This document shows positions 9,211 through 18,524 of a stretch of DNA of 64,000 nt, one piece after another. The notes beneath the pieces were generated by a model. That model was given only the letters and a program-made list of their open reading frames with translations. It made no database searches and was not told the origin of the DNA. Every line of letters starts with the position of its first letter. Position 1 is the first letter of the stretch. This DNA comes from Cupriavidus basilensis (lineage in GTDB: Bacteria > Pseudomonadota > Gammaproteobacteria > Burkholderiales > Burkholderiaceae), in NCBI RefSeq assembly GCF_000876015.1, contig NZ_BBQM01000003.1:62001-126000 (forward strand), in the 5' to 3' direction. The position numbers and the translations under genes are program-made.

Positions 9211-9228
9211 TTTAGGACAAGTCCTAAA
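9211..9228. promoter_or_regulatory. Palindromic site upstream of the DsbG-like gene
   Basis: TTTAGGAC-AA-GTCCTAAA is a palindrome with 8-bp arms, about 90 bp before the start codon at 9319. It stands out as AT-richer than its surroundings. The protein that would bind it is unknown. Confidence 0.4.
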
Positions 9229-9318
9229 TACGGAGCACTCCCCCGCACGTACACTGGGAACCGATGCGCACGAGCCACCTCGGCCCGCGCCGGAACCGCT
9301 CCTCCACCATCGGACGCC

Positions 9319-9906
9319 ATGTACGCAAAACTCCTCCTCCCAGCCCTTCTCGTCCTCGCCCTCGGCGCCTGCGGCAAGTCCGCGCCCGACGCGCAGGGCA
9401 CGGCCCCGGCATCGGCCGCCGCGCAGCCGGCGACCGCGATCTCGGTGGACGCCATCGCCGCCGCGACCAAGGGATTCAGCGCCGGCAACCTGCTCAGCGC
9501 GAAGAAGGTCTACGTTTTCTTCGACCCGCAGTGCCCGCATTGCGGCGAGCTGTGGAAGGCCGCCACGCCGCTGATGTCCTCGGTGCATTTCACCTGGATC
9601 CCGGTGGCGCTGCTGACGCCGGAGCGTTCCGCGCAGCAGGGCGCCGCGCTGCTCGACAGCAAGGACGCGGTGAAGACCATGAACAGCCACGAGGCCACGC
9701 TGGCGACCGCGCAGCGCGGGCTCGACACCGCCGGCATGGTGCTGTCCGAGCAGGCGCTGGCGCAGGTCAAGGCCAATACCGAATACTTCCTGCGGCTGGG
9801 CATCACCAGCGTGCCGTTCGTCGTGTTCGCGGGCGAGGGCGGGCAGGCGCAGACCTTCGAGGGCGCGCTGTCCACCGATGCCCTGAAGGCCCGCCTCGGC
9901 GTCTGA
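9319..9906 (+). CDS. DsbG/DsbC-like thiol:disulfide interchange lipoprotein
   Basis: The 195-residue protein has a short signal peptide with a lipobox (LVLALGACGKS), so it is likely anchored to a membrane facing the periplasm. A thioredoxin-fold domain follows with the active-site motif CPHC in VYVFFDPQCPHCGELW, and a cis-Pro loop (GITSVPFVVF) near the end. It lacks the N-terminal dimerisation domain of full DsbC/DsbG, so it is a short monomer-like variant. Its partner for oxidation or reduction is not encoded nearby. Confidence 0.8.
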   Translation: MYAKLLLPALLVLALGACGKSAPDAQGTAPASAAAQPATAISVDAIAAATKGFSAGNLLSAKKVYVFFDPQCPHCGELWKAATPLMSSVHFTWIPVALLTPERSAQQGAALLDSKDAVKTMNSHEATLATAQRGLDTAGMVLSEQALAQVKANTEYFLRLGITSVPFVVFAGEGGQAQTFEGALSTDALKARLGV

Positions 9907-9962
9907 GGCGGCGCGGCGGATTGCCACATGCGGCAATCCGCCGCGCGGGGTTTGTATAAGGC

Positions 9963-10610
9963 TTATCTGGCCGCCAGCCGCCTTGCCGGCGCCGTGCCGG
10001 CCAGCCCGGCCGCGCCGCTCCAGTAGACCCAGCTGCGCGTGCGCCGCAGCCGGTCCAGGTAGTCGTTCTCGAAGCCGCGCGGGAAGCGGCTCGCGGCTTG
10101 CCGCGCGGCGTCCTGCAGGCCCGCCGCTTCCCACACCCGGATCGTGCCCGAGGCGAGCCGGCCGGCCATGCCGAGGTCGAAGTAGGGCACGGCCAGGCCG
10201 AGGTGATGGCGCGACTGCGACACGCCCGCGCTCCAGTCGCGCATGGCGTCGGCCAGCGCCAGCAGCGCCGCCGAGAACGACTGGCGGGTGCGCGCCATCA
10301 GCATGCGGCCGCTGAGCACGCCGTCCACGAGGTCGCGCTGCGCGTCCGACAACCGCGCGCGCTCGAAGCTGCCCAGCGTCGGATGGCGCGCGGCGAGCAG
10401 GCGCAGGCAATCGGCCAGCCCGGTGGCGCCTTCGTCGTCGATGGCGAGCGCGGGGCAGCGCGGGTCGGCGTCGGAGAGCAGCGGCAGCACTTCGGCCGCG
10501 TGGCGCGGCGAGGCCAGTTCATGGACGGTGTGCGCGATGCCGGCGTCCTGCATGAACAGCGCGAGCGTGGCGCAGGCCGGGCATCCTTTCGATACGAAGA
10601 GTTGGTACAT
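9963..10610 (-). CDS. Glutaredoxin/thioredoxin-fold protein with N-terminal CPAC motif
   Basis: The 215-residue protein starts MYQLFVSKGCPACATLALFM, a glutaredoxin-like beta strand with a CPAC redox motif. A segment ALAIDDEGATGLADCL sits where the glutaredoxin core continues. The remaining 130 residues form a helical, GST-C-like region that I cannot assign. The ATG at 10610 is chosen because it places the redox motif at the usual distance from the N-terminus. Redox function is inferred from the motif only. Confidence 0.6.
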   Translation of the reverse strand: MYQLFVSKGCPACATLALFMQDAGIAHTVHELASPRHAAEVLPLLSDADPRCPALAIDDEGATGLADCLRLLAARHPTLGSFERARLSDAQRDLVDGVLSGRMLMARTRQSFSAALLALADAMRDWSAGVSQSRHHLGLAVPYFDLGMAGRLASGTIRVWEAAGLQDAARQAASRFPRGFENDYLDRLRRTRSWVYWSGAAGLAGTAPARRLAAR

Positions 10611-10789
10611 CGCGAGGACGAGACATCCCGTCCCCCAGGGCAAGGTATTGCCGGGGGAGAAATGCCGTTCGGGGGGAGGTCTGGACAGGCGGACTTTACG
10701 GCCGCGCCGCGCGCGCGGAAAGAATCAGATCCGGCGAATATGACCGGATCAGCGCAAGCCGCCGCATCTGCGCGGCACGCCCGCAATAG

Positions 10790-10822
10790 TCCCGCGGTAT
10801 TCCCGCGGTATTCCCGCAGTAC
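10790..10822. repeat. Three 11-bp tandem repeats
   Basis: Two exact copies of TCCCGCGGTAT and a third variant TCCCGCAGTAC follow head to tail, 25 bp downstream of the MocR gene stop. The function is unknown; they may be simple replication slippage. Confidence 0.7.
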
Positions 10823-10846
10823 CTCGCTGTCGCCCCCGGCGCGCGG

Positions 10847-12262
10847 CTACACCACGATCTCGCGGTGCTGGCGCGGCATGCGCGCGAGCAGGTCGGCCAG
10901 CTTCTTCAGCGCCAGCGCCAGGCGCGCGCGCTCCTTGACGCCGCCCAGCGAGATGCGGATCGCGTTGGGCGGGTTGGGCCCGGCGTGGAAGGCGTCGGAG
11001 GCGGTCACGCGCAGGTCTTCGGCGTGCGCGGCCTGGGTCAGCTCGCGCGAGGTCCAGTAGCTCGGCAGCAGGTGCCACATGTGGATGCCGGCCGAAGGCG
11101 GGTGGCCGAGGCTGCCCAGCATGCCGCGCGCGAGCGCCAGGCGCGCGGCGCATTCGGCGCGGATGTTGCCCAGCAGCGCAAGGGCCGTGCCGTCGTGCAC
11201 CCACTGCGTGGCCAGCGCGGTGGACAGCGGCGTGGACATCAGCGCGAACGAGCGCAGCGCGGCCAGCACCGCGCCCTGGTCGGCGGCCGGCGGCGTGACG
11301 AGGTAGGCGGTGCGCAGGCCCGGGCTCAGGCATTTGGACAGCGTGGCGATGTAATAGACGTGCGCGGGCGAGTAGTGCGCCAGCGGTGGCGGCGCGTGCG
11401 GCGTCAGCAGCCAGTACGGGTCGTCCTCGATGATGGCGATGCCGCGCTGCTCGGCCACGCGCGCGATGTCGCGGCGGCGCTGCGCCGGCATGGTGCGGGC
11501 GTTGGGGTTCTGCGAGGTCGGGTTGAGGTAGGCCACGCGCGCGCCGTGCTCGCGGCAGGCCGCCTCCAGCGCGTCGGGGCGCATGCCCTGGTCGTCCGCG
11601 GCGACGCTCGCCACCGCGCGGCCGAGCTGCTCGGCGGCCAGCCGCAGGCCCGGGTAGCACAGCGGCTCGGTGACGATGGTGCCGCCGGGCGGCGTGAGCG
11701 CGAGGATCAGCGCGGCCAGCGCGGCCTGCGCGCCGGGACAGGCGACCAGCCGCGCGGGCGCCACCTCGCCCAGCATCGGCGCCAGCCACAGCGCGCCGGC
11801 GGCCTTGTCGGGGCTGCTGCCGCCGCCCAGCTGGTAGGTCATCAGCAGGTTGGCGTCGGTGCGCATCAGCACCTGCGACATGCCGCGCCGCAGCAGGTCG
11901 TCGAAGTCGAGCCCCTCGGGCGGCGGCGGCACGTTCATGCTGAGGTCCACCATCTGCGCCAGTTCCACCGTGGGCGCGGCGACGAAGGTGCCGAGCGCGC
12001 CGCGCGCCTCCACCAGGTGGCGGCGCTTGGCTTCGGCCAGCGCGCGGGTCACGGTGGTGAGGTCCACGCCGAGCAGCTCGGCGAGCTGGCGCTGGGGCGG
12101 CAGGCGGTCGCCCGGACTGAGCCCGCCGTCGGCCACGGCCTGCTCCATCGCGGCCACCACCTGCAGGTAGCGCGCGCCCTTGCCGGGGCGGAAATCGGGT
12201 AGCCACGCCGGCCGCGCGGCGGTTTCCGTGGCTGGCTCTCGTGGGGTGGATTTTCTAGGCAT
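10847..12262 (-). CDS. MocR/PdxR-type GntR regulator with aminotransferase domain
   Basis: The 471-residue protein has an N-terminal GntR winged helix ([34 protein letters not shown]-like) joined to a class I aminotransferase fold. The PLP-binding lysine lies in [17 protein letters not shown], and SQNPNARTM matches the family's NPTG-like motif. MocR proteins use PLP or an amino acid adduct as the effector and usually control a divergent gene. The gene is divergent from cyoA, but a role in oxidase control is only a guess from position. Inverted repeats in the promoter (12273-12327) are likely its operator. Confidence 0.85.
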   Translation of the reverse strand: [471 protein letters not shown]

Positions 12263-12272
12263 AAACCCTCGT

Positions 12273-12327
12273 TGTATGGCTTTTGTCTTACCTTAAGATC
12301 CGGCACCGCATCGCATTAAGCCATACA
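12273..12327. promoter_or_regulatory. Inverted repeat TGTATGGCTT / AAGCCATACA upstream of the MocR gene
   Basis: Two perfect 10-bp arms lie at 12273-12282 and 12318-12327, beginning 11 bp before the MocR start codon. A related TTTTGTATG follows just beyond. Widely spaced repeated half-sites are usual for MocR autoregulation. Confidence 0.5.
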
Positions 12328-12435
12328 TTGAGCCGTTTTGTATGCCCTCCCGCCTTCGTGGCGGCCGTCGCTCGCAGCAAGCCCTCGCCCCATGTATTCC
12401 GCGTGCCGTGGCATTCCGTCCCGACAAGTGCATAG

Positions 12436-12452
12436 GTTATGTGATGCATAAC
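12436..12452. promoter_or_regulatory. Dyad GTTATG-N5-CATAAC in the cyoA promoter
   Basis: This perfect 6-bp-arm dyad lies only 15 bp ahead of the cyoA ATG, so it overlaps the 5' leader or the promoter. Expression of cyo is usually oxygen-responsive, but the motif is not a canonical FNR or ArcA box and I leave the binding protein open. Confidence 0.35.
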
Positions 12453-12467
12453 TAAGGTGATTCAGAT

Positions 12468-13529
12468 ATGCGCAAATCGACGGCCGGGCCAGCCATGGCG
12501 ATCCGGCGCCCCCTACATGCCCGGGCAAAGGCGTGGGCCGGCAAGCTGCCGGGCTCCGCGCTGGCCTGCGGAGCCGCAGCGGCGCTGCTGCTCAACGGTT
12601 GCTCGATGGAACTCTTCTCCCCGAAGGGCGCCATCGGGCACCAGGAAAAATCGCTCATCGTCATCTCGCTCGCGCTGATGCTGATGGTGGTGATTCCGGT
12701 CATCGTCCTCACGCTGTATTTCGCCTGGCGCTACCGCGCTTCCAACACGCGCGCGACCTACGCGCCGAAGTGGGCGCACTCCACCGCCATCGAGGTGGTG
12801 GTGTGGACCATCCCGTGCGTGATCGTGATCTTCCTCGGCATCCTGATCTGGGACACCACGCACAAGCTCGACCCGTACCGGCCCATCGAGTCGGCCGCCG
12901 AGCCGGTGGAAGTGGAGGTGGTCGCGCTGAACTGGAAATGGCTGTTCATCTATCCGCAGTACGGCGTGGCCTCGCTCAACCAGCTGACGATTCCGGTGGA
13001 TACGCCGGTCAACTTCCGGATCACGGCCGAGTCGATGATGAACTCCTTCTTCATCCCGCAACTGGGCAGCCAGGTCTACGCGATGGCGGGCATGCAGACG
13101 CGCCTGCACCTGATCGCCGACACGCCGGGCGTGTATCTCGGCCAGTCCGCCGCGTTCAGCGGGCAGGGCTTCTCCGACATGCACTTCAAGACCTTCGCCA
13201 CCTCGCGCGCCGACTTCGAGCGCTGGATCGCCGAGGCGAAGCAGTCCGCCCGGCCGCTCGACGAGAAGGCCTTCCGCATGCTCGAGCGCCCCAGCAGCAA
13301 GGACCCGGCCACGCTGTACTCGAGCGTGGCGCCGGCGCTGTTCGCCGGCGTGGTGAACAAGTACATGAAGGGCGGCGACGCGATCTGCCGCGCGAACAGC
13401 CCGGTCACGCTGGAGGCCGCCGCCCCGCCCGCCGCCGTGACAGTTGCCACGCCCGCCGCCGCGCCCGCCTCCCGGGACCTTTCGCAAGTCTCGATTCCGC
13501 GCTCCGGCGCCACGGCCACGGAGCTATAA
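12468..13529 (+). CDS. cyoA: Cytochrome bo ubiquinol oxidase subunit II
   Basis: The 353-residue lipoprotein has a signal segment and lipobox (ALLLNGCSMELFSPKG, as in known CyoA), two transmembrane helices (about 61-83 and 104-126) and a periplasmic cupredoxin domain (EVVALNWKWLFIYPQYG, SMMNSFFIPQLGSQVYAM, GFSDMHFKTF). The Cu-A ligands of cytochrome c oxidases are absent, as expected for a quinol oxidase. AAGGTGA precedes the ATG. It opens cyoABCD. The C-terminal 50 residues are an Ala/Pro-rich extension beyond the E. coli length. Confidence 0.93.
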   Translation: MRKSTAGPAMAIRRPLHARAKAWAGKLPGSALACGAAAALLLNGCSMELFSPKGAIGHQEKSLIVISLALMLMVVIPVIVLTLYFAWRYRASNTRATYAPKWAHSTAIEVVVWTIPCVIVIFLGILIWDTTHKLDPYRPIESAAEPVEVEVVALNWKWLFIYPQYGVASLNQLTIPVDTPVNFRITAESMMNSFFIPQLGSQVYAMAGMQTRLHLIADTPGVYLGQSAAFSGQGFSDMHFKTFATSRADFERWIAEAKQSARPLDEKAFRMLERPSSKDPATLYSSVAPALFAGVVNKYMKGGDAICRANSPVTLEAAAPPAAVTVATPAAAPASRDLSQVSIPRSGATATEL

Positions 13530-13532
13530 GCC

Positions 13533-15509
13533 ATGTTTGGAAAACTCACCCTCGACGCCATCCCGTACCATGAGCCGATCATCATGGGCACGCTGGCGGT
13601 CGTCCTGCTGGGCGGCGTCGCGCTGCTCGGCGCGATCACCTACTTCGGCAAGTGGAAGTACCTGTGGACCGAGTGGTTCACCTCGGTGGACCACAAGAAG
13701 ATCGGCGTGATGTACATCATCATGGCGCTGGTGATGCTGCTGCGCGGCTTCGCCGACGCCATCATGATGCGCGCGCAGCAGGCCCTGGCCTACGGCGACG
13801 CGGCCGGCTACCTGCCGCCGCACCACTACGACCAGATCTTCACCGCGCACGGCGTGATCATGATCTTCTTCGTGGCCACGCCGTTCATCCTCGGCCTGAT
13901 GAACGTGATCGTGCCGCTGCAGATCGGCGCGCGCGACGTGGCCTACCCGTTCGTCAACTCGCTGAGCTTCTGGCTGGCGGTGGCGGGCGCGGTGCTGGTG
14001 ATGCTGTCGATGTTCGTCGGCGACTTCGCCGCCACCGGCTGGGTCGCCTACCCGCCGCTGTCGGAGCTCGGCTACAGTCCGACGGTCGGGGTGGACTACT
14101 ACATATGGTCCCTGCAGGTATCGGGGCTGGGCACCACGCTGACCGGCATCAACTTCATCGTCACCATCCTGCGCATGCGCGCGCCCGGCCTGAACCTGAT
14201 GAAGATGCCGGTGTTCACGTGGACCGCGCTGATCACCAACATCCTGATCGTGGCGGTGTTCCCGGTGCTGACCGCGACGCTGGCGCTGCTGACCGCCGAC
14301 CGCTATCTGGGCATGCATTTCTTCACCAACGAGCTCGGTGGGAATGCCATGATGTACATCAACCTGATCTGGGTCTGGGGCCACCCCGAGGTGTACATCC
14401 TGATCCTGCCGTGCTTCGGCGCGTTCTCGGAAATCATCTCGACGTTCTCGGGCAAGCCGCTGTTCGGCTACAAGTCGATGGTGTACGCCACCTCGTCGAT
14501 CGGCATCCTCTCGTTCTTCGTCTGGCTGCACCACTTCTTCACGATGGGCTCGGGCGCCAACGTCAATGCCTTCTTCGGCATCATGACCTCGATCATCTCG
14601 ATCCCGACCGGGGTCAAGCTGTTCAACTGGCTGTTCACGATGTACCGCGGCCGCATCCGCTACCACTCGTCGACGCTGTGGACCATCGGCTTCATGGTGA
14701 CGTTCGCCATCGGCGGCATGACCGGCGTGCTGCTGGCGGTGCCGGGCGCGGACTTCGTGCTGCACAACAGCCTGTTCCTGGTGGCCCACTTCCACAACGT
14801 CATCATCGGCGGCGTGGTGTTCGGCTGCCTGGCGGCGATGAGCTTCTGGTTCCCCAAGGTGTTCGGCTTCACCCTCAACGAGCGCTGGGGCAAGATCTCG
14901 TTCTGGTGCTGGCTGGTGGGCTTCTACCTGGCCTTCATGCCGCTCTACGTGCTCGGCTTCAAGGGCATGACGCGCCGGATGAACCACTACGCCAACGTCG
15001 ACTGGCATCCCTACCTGGTGGTGGCGCTGTGCGGCGCGGTGATCATCGGCGCCGGCATCCTGGCGCTGCTGATCCAGCTCTACGTCAGCGTGCGCGACCG
15101 CAAGCAGAACATGGACCCGACCGGCGACCCGTGGAACGGCCGCAGCCTGGAATGGGCCACGGCCTCGCCGGCGCCGTTCTACAACTTCGCCCACGTGCCG
15201 CACATCACCTCGCTCGAGCAGCACTGGGACGACAAGGAAAGCGGCCGCGCCTACGTGCAGCCCGCGCGCTACGAGGACATCCACATGCCGAAGAACACCG
15301 GCGCCGGCATCATCATCTCCGGCTTCAGCCTGGTGCTGTGCTTCGCGCTGGTGTGGCACATCTGGCCGCTGGCCATCGTCGCGCTGGCCGGCATGATCGG
15401 CACCTTCATCCTGCGCAGCTACGACCGCGACGTGGACTACTACGTGCCGGCGGCGGAAGTCGAGCGCATCGAGAACTCGCGCTACGCGAAGCTGCAGGAG
15501 GCGGCGTAA
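13533..15509 (+). CDS. cyoB: Cytochrome bo ubiquinol oxidase subunit I
   Basis: The 658-residue multi-pass protein contains the heme and Cu-B centre: [13 protein letters not shown], the [15 protein letters not shown] motif with the Cu-B His and cross-linked Tyr, [11 protein letters not shown], and [11 protein letters not shown] with the heme ligands. Its length matches CyoB of E. coli. It follows cyoA by 3 bp. This subunit reduces oxygen to water and pumps protons across the inner membrane. Confidence 0.95.
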   Translation: MFGKLTLDAIPYHEPIIMGTLAVVLLGGVALLGAITYFGKWKYLWTEWFTSVDHKKIGVMYIIMALVMLLRGFADAIMMRAQQALAYGDAAGYLPPHHYDQIFTAHGVIMIFFVATPFILGLMNVIVPLQIGARDVAYPFVNSLSFWLAVAGAVLVMLSMFVGDFAATGWVAYPPLSELGYSPTVGVDYYIWSLQVSGLGTTLTGINFIVTILRMRAPGLNLMKMPVFTWTALITNILIVAVFPVLTATLALLTADRYLGMHFFTNELGGNAMMYINLIWVWGHPEVYILILPCFGAFSEIISTFSGKPLFGYKSMVYATSSIGILSFFVWLHHFFTMGSGANVNAFFGIMTSIISIPTGVKLFNWLFTMYRGRIRYHSSTLWTIGFMVTFAIGGMTGVLLAVPGADFVLHNSLFLVAHFHNVIIGGVVFGCLAAMSFWFPKVFGFTLNERWGKISFWCWLVGFYLAFMPLYVLGFKGMTRRMNHYANVDWHPYLVVALCGAVIIGAGILALLIQLYVSVRDRKQNMDPTGDPWNGRSLEWATASPAPFYNFAHVPHITSLEQHWDDKESGRAYVQPARYEDIHMPKNTGAGIIISGFSLVLCFALVWHIWPLAIVALAGMIGTFILRSYDRDVDYYVPAAEVERIENSRYAKLQEAA

Positions 15510-15512
15510 ACC

Positions 15513-16142
15513 ATGAGCAATACCATGACCGCGCACACGCACGCGCATTCGCACGCCCACGCGGCGCACGACCACGCCCATCACGACGACGGCACCAAGA
15601 CCACGCTCGGGTTCTGGATCTACCTGATGAGCGACTGCCTGATCTTCTCGGTGCTGTTCGCCACCTTCGGCGTGCTGGCGGGCAACACCGCCGGCGGGCC
15701 GGGCGGGCGCGAGCTGTTCGAGCTGCCGTTCGTGCTGGGCGAGACCATGCTGCTGCTGCTCAGCAGCTTCACCTTCGGCGTGGCGATGCTGTACATGCAT
15801 TCCGGGCGCAGCCAGATGGTGGTGCGCTGGCTGGGCGTGACCTTCCTGCTCGGCGCCGGCTTCATCGCGATGGAGCTGTACGAGTTCACCGAGCTGCTGC
15901 ACCGCGGCGCGGGCCCCGGCGTGAGCGCGTTCCTGTCCTCGTACTTCACGCTGGTCGGCACCCACGGCCTGCACGTGACCTGCGGGCTGGTGTGGATCGC
16001 CGTGATGATGCACCAGATCAAGCGCTTCGGCCTGGACGGCGTCACCAGCCGCCGCCTGAACTGCCTGAGCATGTTCTGGCACTTCCTGGACCTGATCTGG
16101 ATCTGCGTCTTTACCTTCGTTTACCTGCGTGAGTTCGTATGA
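15513..16142 (+). CDS. cyoC: Cytochrome bo ubiquinol oxidase subunit III
   Basis: The 209-residue protein has five hydrophobic helices and the heme-copper oxidase subunit III signatures ([56 protein letters not shown]). The N-terminal 25 residues are unusually His-rich (about ten His before the first helix), which could bind metal. The stop overlaps cyoD by 4 bp. Confidence 0.93.
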   Translation: MSNTMTAHTHAHSHAHAAHDHAHHDDGTKTTLGFWIYLMSDCLIFSVLFATFGVLAGNTAGGPGGRELFELPFVLGETMLLLLSSFTFGVAMLYMHSGRSQMVVRWLGVTFLLGAGFIAMELYEFTELLHRGAGPGVSAFLSSYFTLVGTHGLHVTCGLVWIAVMMHQIKRFGLDGVTSRRLNCLSMFWHFLDLIWICVFTFVYLREFV

Positions 16143-16513
16143 AGACCAAGCATCTCCACCCGGCCGGCGCCGCCGACGCCGCGCACGGCAGTTTCAAGGG
16201 CTACGTGGTCGGCTTCGTGCTGTCGGTGCTGCTGACCTTCGCCTCGTTCGGCGCCGTGATGCTCGACGTGGTGCCGCGCCACCTGGGCCTGGCGGCCATC
16301 GTCGCGCTGTGCGTGGCGCAGCTGCTGGTGCAGCTCGTGTTCTTCCTGCACATGGGCGCCGCGCGCGACCAGCGCCAGAACACCGCCATCTTCATCTGCA
16401 GCGCGCTGCTGATCGCCATCATCGTGGCGGGCTCGCTGTGGGTCATGCATAACGCCAACGTCAACATGATGCCGACGCAGATGTCGATGGAGCGCGCCAA
16501 GATGCGCGACTAG
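16139..16513 (+). CDS. cyoD: Cytochrome bo ubiquinol oxidase subunit IV
   Basis: The 124-residue protein has three transmembrane helices and the CyoD signature ([32 protein letters not shown]). It overlaps cyoC by 4 bp and ends the operon. A cyoE heme O synthase gene, often the fifth gene, is not present here; the next gene is an unrelated binding protein after 160 bp. Confidence 0.92.
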   Translation: MKTKHLHPAGAADAAHGSFKGYVVGFVLSVLLTFASFGAVMLDVVPRHLGLAAIVALCVAQLLVQLVFFLHMGAARDQRQNTAIFICSALLIAIIVAGSLWVMHNANVNMMPTQMSMERAKMRD

Positions 16514-16552
16514 CCGGCCCGGCCGGCTCCGCGCGCACCGCCGCGCCGCCTT

Positions 16553-16577
16553 TTCAATTCCACCGCACGGAATTGAA
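16553..16577. promoter_or_regulatory. Dyad TTCAATTCC-N7-GGAATTGAA, candidate IclR operator
   Basis: A perfect 9-bp-arm inverted repeat lies about 100 bp upstream of the tctC-type gene at 16674. Its core TTCC-N7-GGAA is the same as that of the larger dyad ahead of the IclR gene (20734-20762), suggesting that one regulator binds both. It could also act as a cyo transcript end, but no T-run follows. Confidence 0.5.
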
Positions 16578-16673
16578 GGGCTGCAAAGCGGGGCGCGCGG
16601 GCCTATTCTCGTCTCCAACAAACGGGGCACCGCGCCGCTGGCGCACGGTGCCCCGGATTCCACGGAGACGACA

Positions 16674-17696
16674 GTGCATTCCCTTTCCCGTCGCGTCGCC
16701 AGCAGGCTGGCCGCGCTATCCGCCGCGCCGCTCGGCGCGTGCTTGTCCGCGCTGGCCCTCGCCGCCGCGTGCCTGCCGGCCACCGCCACGGCGGCCTTTC
16801 CCGACAAGCCCATCCGCATCGTGGTGCCGTTCTCCCCGGGCGGCGGCACCGACCTGATCGCGCGCACCATCGGCGTGGCCATGTCGCAGGACCTCGGCCA
16901 GCCCGTGGTGGTCGACAACAAGCCCGGCGGCGGCACCATCATCGGCACCGACAACGTGGCCAAGAGCGCGCCGGACGGCTACACGCTGGTGATGGCGACC
17001 TTCGCGCACGCCGTCAACCCGAGCCTGCAGCCCAAGCTGCCCTACGCCACCGACAAGGCGTTCGCGCCGGTGGTGCTGGTGGGCCGCTCGCCCAACGTGC
17101 TGGTGGTGCGCCCGGACAGCCCGTACCAGACCGTGCAGGACCTGATCGCCGCGGCCCGCGCCAACCCCGGCAAGATCTCGTTCGCCTCGCAGGGACCGGG
17201 CACCTCGGCGCACCTCGCCGGCGAGCTGTTCAAGAGCCTGGCCAAGGTCAACCTCAACCACATTCCCTACCGCGGCGCCGGCCCGGCCATCACCGACCTG
17301 CTCGGCGGCCAGGTGGACCTGATGTTCGCCACCGCCTCGGCGGTCGGCAACCTGCTGGAGTCCGGCAAGCTGCGCGCGCTCGGCGTGACCAGCGCGCAGC
17401 GCTCCACCAGCCCCGACCTGGCCAGGGTGCCGACCATCGCCGAGAGCGGCGTGCCCGGCTACGTGGCGGAAAGCTGGTACGGGCTGTTCGCGCCCGCCGG
17501 CACGCCGGCGCCGGTCATCGCCCGCCTCAACGCCGCGGCCAGGAAGGCCGTGGCCACCGACGCCTTCCGCAAGCGCGCCGACGCCGAGGGGCTGATCGTC
17601 AGCCCCGGCACGCCGGAGGCGTTCGGCCGCTACGTGCGCGGCGAGCAGGCGCGCTGGAGCCAGGTCGTCAAAGACGCAAAGATCACCATCAACTGA
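16674..17696 (+). CDS. Bug-family (TctC) tripartite tricarboxylate-type binding protein
   Basis: The 340-residue periplasmic protein has a long signal peptide ending near ATATAAFPDKPIRIVVPFSPGGGTD. This is the typical Bug start with the first ligand-binding loop. Other family signatures are VDNKPGGGTIIGTDNVAKS and HIPYRGAGPAITDLLGGQVDLMF. The start is a GTG preceded by GGAG. Bug proteins are very numerous in Burkholderiales and often act without TctAB. The operon partners suggest an organic acid that enters a CoA pathway. Confidence 0.88.
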   Translation: MHSLSRRVASRLAALSAAPLGACLSALALAAACLPATATAAFPDKPIRIVVPFSPGGGTDLIARTIGVAMSQDLGQPVVVDNKPGGGTIIGTDNVAKSAPDGYTLVMATFAHAVNPSLQPKLPYATDKAFAPVVLVGRSPNVLVVRPDSPYQTVQDLIAAARANPGKISFASQGPGTSAHLAGELFKSLAKVNLNHIPYRGAGPAITDLLGGQVDLMFATASAVGNLLESGKLRALGVTSAQRSTSPDLARVPTIAESGVPGYVAESWYGLFAPAGTPAPVIARLNAAARKAVATDAFRKRADAEGLIVSPGTPEAFGRYVRGEQARWSQVVKDAKITIN

Positions 17697-17719
17697 ACCG
17701 AGCCGCAGCCAGACACACC

Positions 17720-18520
17720 ATGACCGACTATTCTTTCATCGAGCTGGAAACGCAGGACGGCATCGCCGTGCTGACCCTCAACCGCCCCGACAAGCGCAAC
17801 GCCATCACCGACGACATGCGCAGCGAGCTGATCGACGCGCTGGAGCGCGTCACCGCCGAGCGCGGCATCCGCGCGCTGGTGCTGACCGGCAGCGGCAAGG
17901 GCTTCTGCGCCGGCGGCGACGTGGCCGGCATGCAGAAGCGCATGGACGCGCCGCAGGGCGAGGTCGGCTTCAACGGCTGGGCGCGCCAGCAGCGCGTGCA
18001 TCACTCGGTGGCGCTGCTGCACGACATGCCCAAGCCGACCATCGCCGCGGTCAACGGCGCGGCCGCCGGGCTGGGCGCCGACATGGCGATGGCCTGCGAC
18101 TTCGTGGTCGCCTCGGAGAGCGCCAGCTTTGCCTGGTCCTACATCCACCGCGGGCTGATCCCCGACGGCGGCGGCATGTATTTCCTGCCGCGCCGCACCG
18201 GCCTGTCCAGGGCCAAGGAACTGATCTTCAGCGGGCGCAAGGTGGACGCGGCCGAGGCGCTGCGGCTCGGCATCGCCGACCGCGTGAGCGCGCCGGACGC
18301 GCTGCTGGCCGACGCGCGCAACTGGGCGGCGGAGCTGAGCCACGGCTCGCCCACCGCGCTGGCGCTGGGCAAGTCCATCCTCAACCAGAGCTTCGAGCTG
18401 CCGGCCGGGCAGGTGTTCGCGCAGGGCAGCCAGGCGCAGGGTATCTGCTACACCAGCAGCGAGCACCGCGCGTCGGTGCTGGCCTTCCTCAACAAGACCG
18501 CGGCCGCGGCGAAGGGCTGA
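17720..18520 (+). CDS. Enoyl-CoA hydratase/isomerase family protein
   Basis: The 266-residue crotonase-fold protein has the signatures IAVLTLNRPDKRNAI, GSGKGFCAGGDVAGM (oxyanion hole) and VNGAAAGLGADMAMACDFVVASESASF. At the position of the second catalytic Glu it has SYIHRGLIPDGGGMYFLPR, so an acidic residue is present as Asp rather than Glu. The substrate is unknown. It lies 23 bp after the binding-protein gene and 4 bp before the acyl-CoA synthetase gene. Confidence 0.85.
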   Translation: MTDYSFIELETQDGIAVLTLNRPDKRNAITDDMRSELIDALERVTAERGIRALVLTGSGKGFCAGGDVAGMQKRMDAPQGEVGFNGWARQQRVHHSVALLHDMPKPTIAAVNGAAAGLGADMAMACDFVVASESASFAWSYIHRGLIPDGGGMYFLPRRTGLSRAKELIFSGRKVDAAEALRLGIADRVSAPDALLADARNWAAELSHGSPTALALGKSILNQSFELPAGQVFAQGSQAQGICYTSSEHRASVLAFLNKTAAAAKG

Positions 18521-18524
18521 CGCG

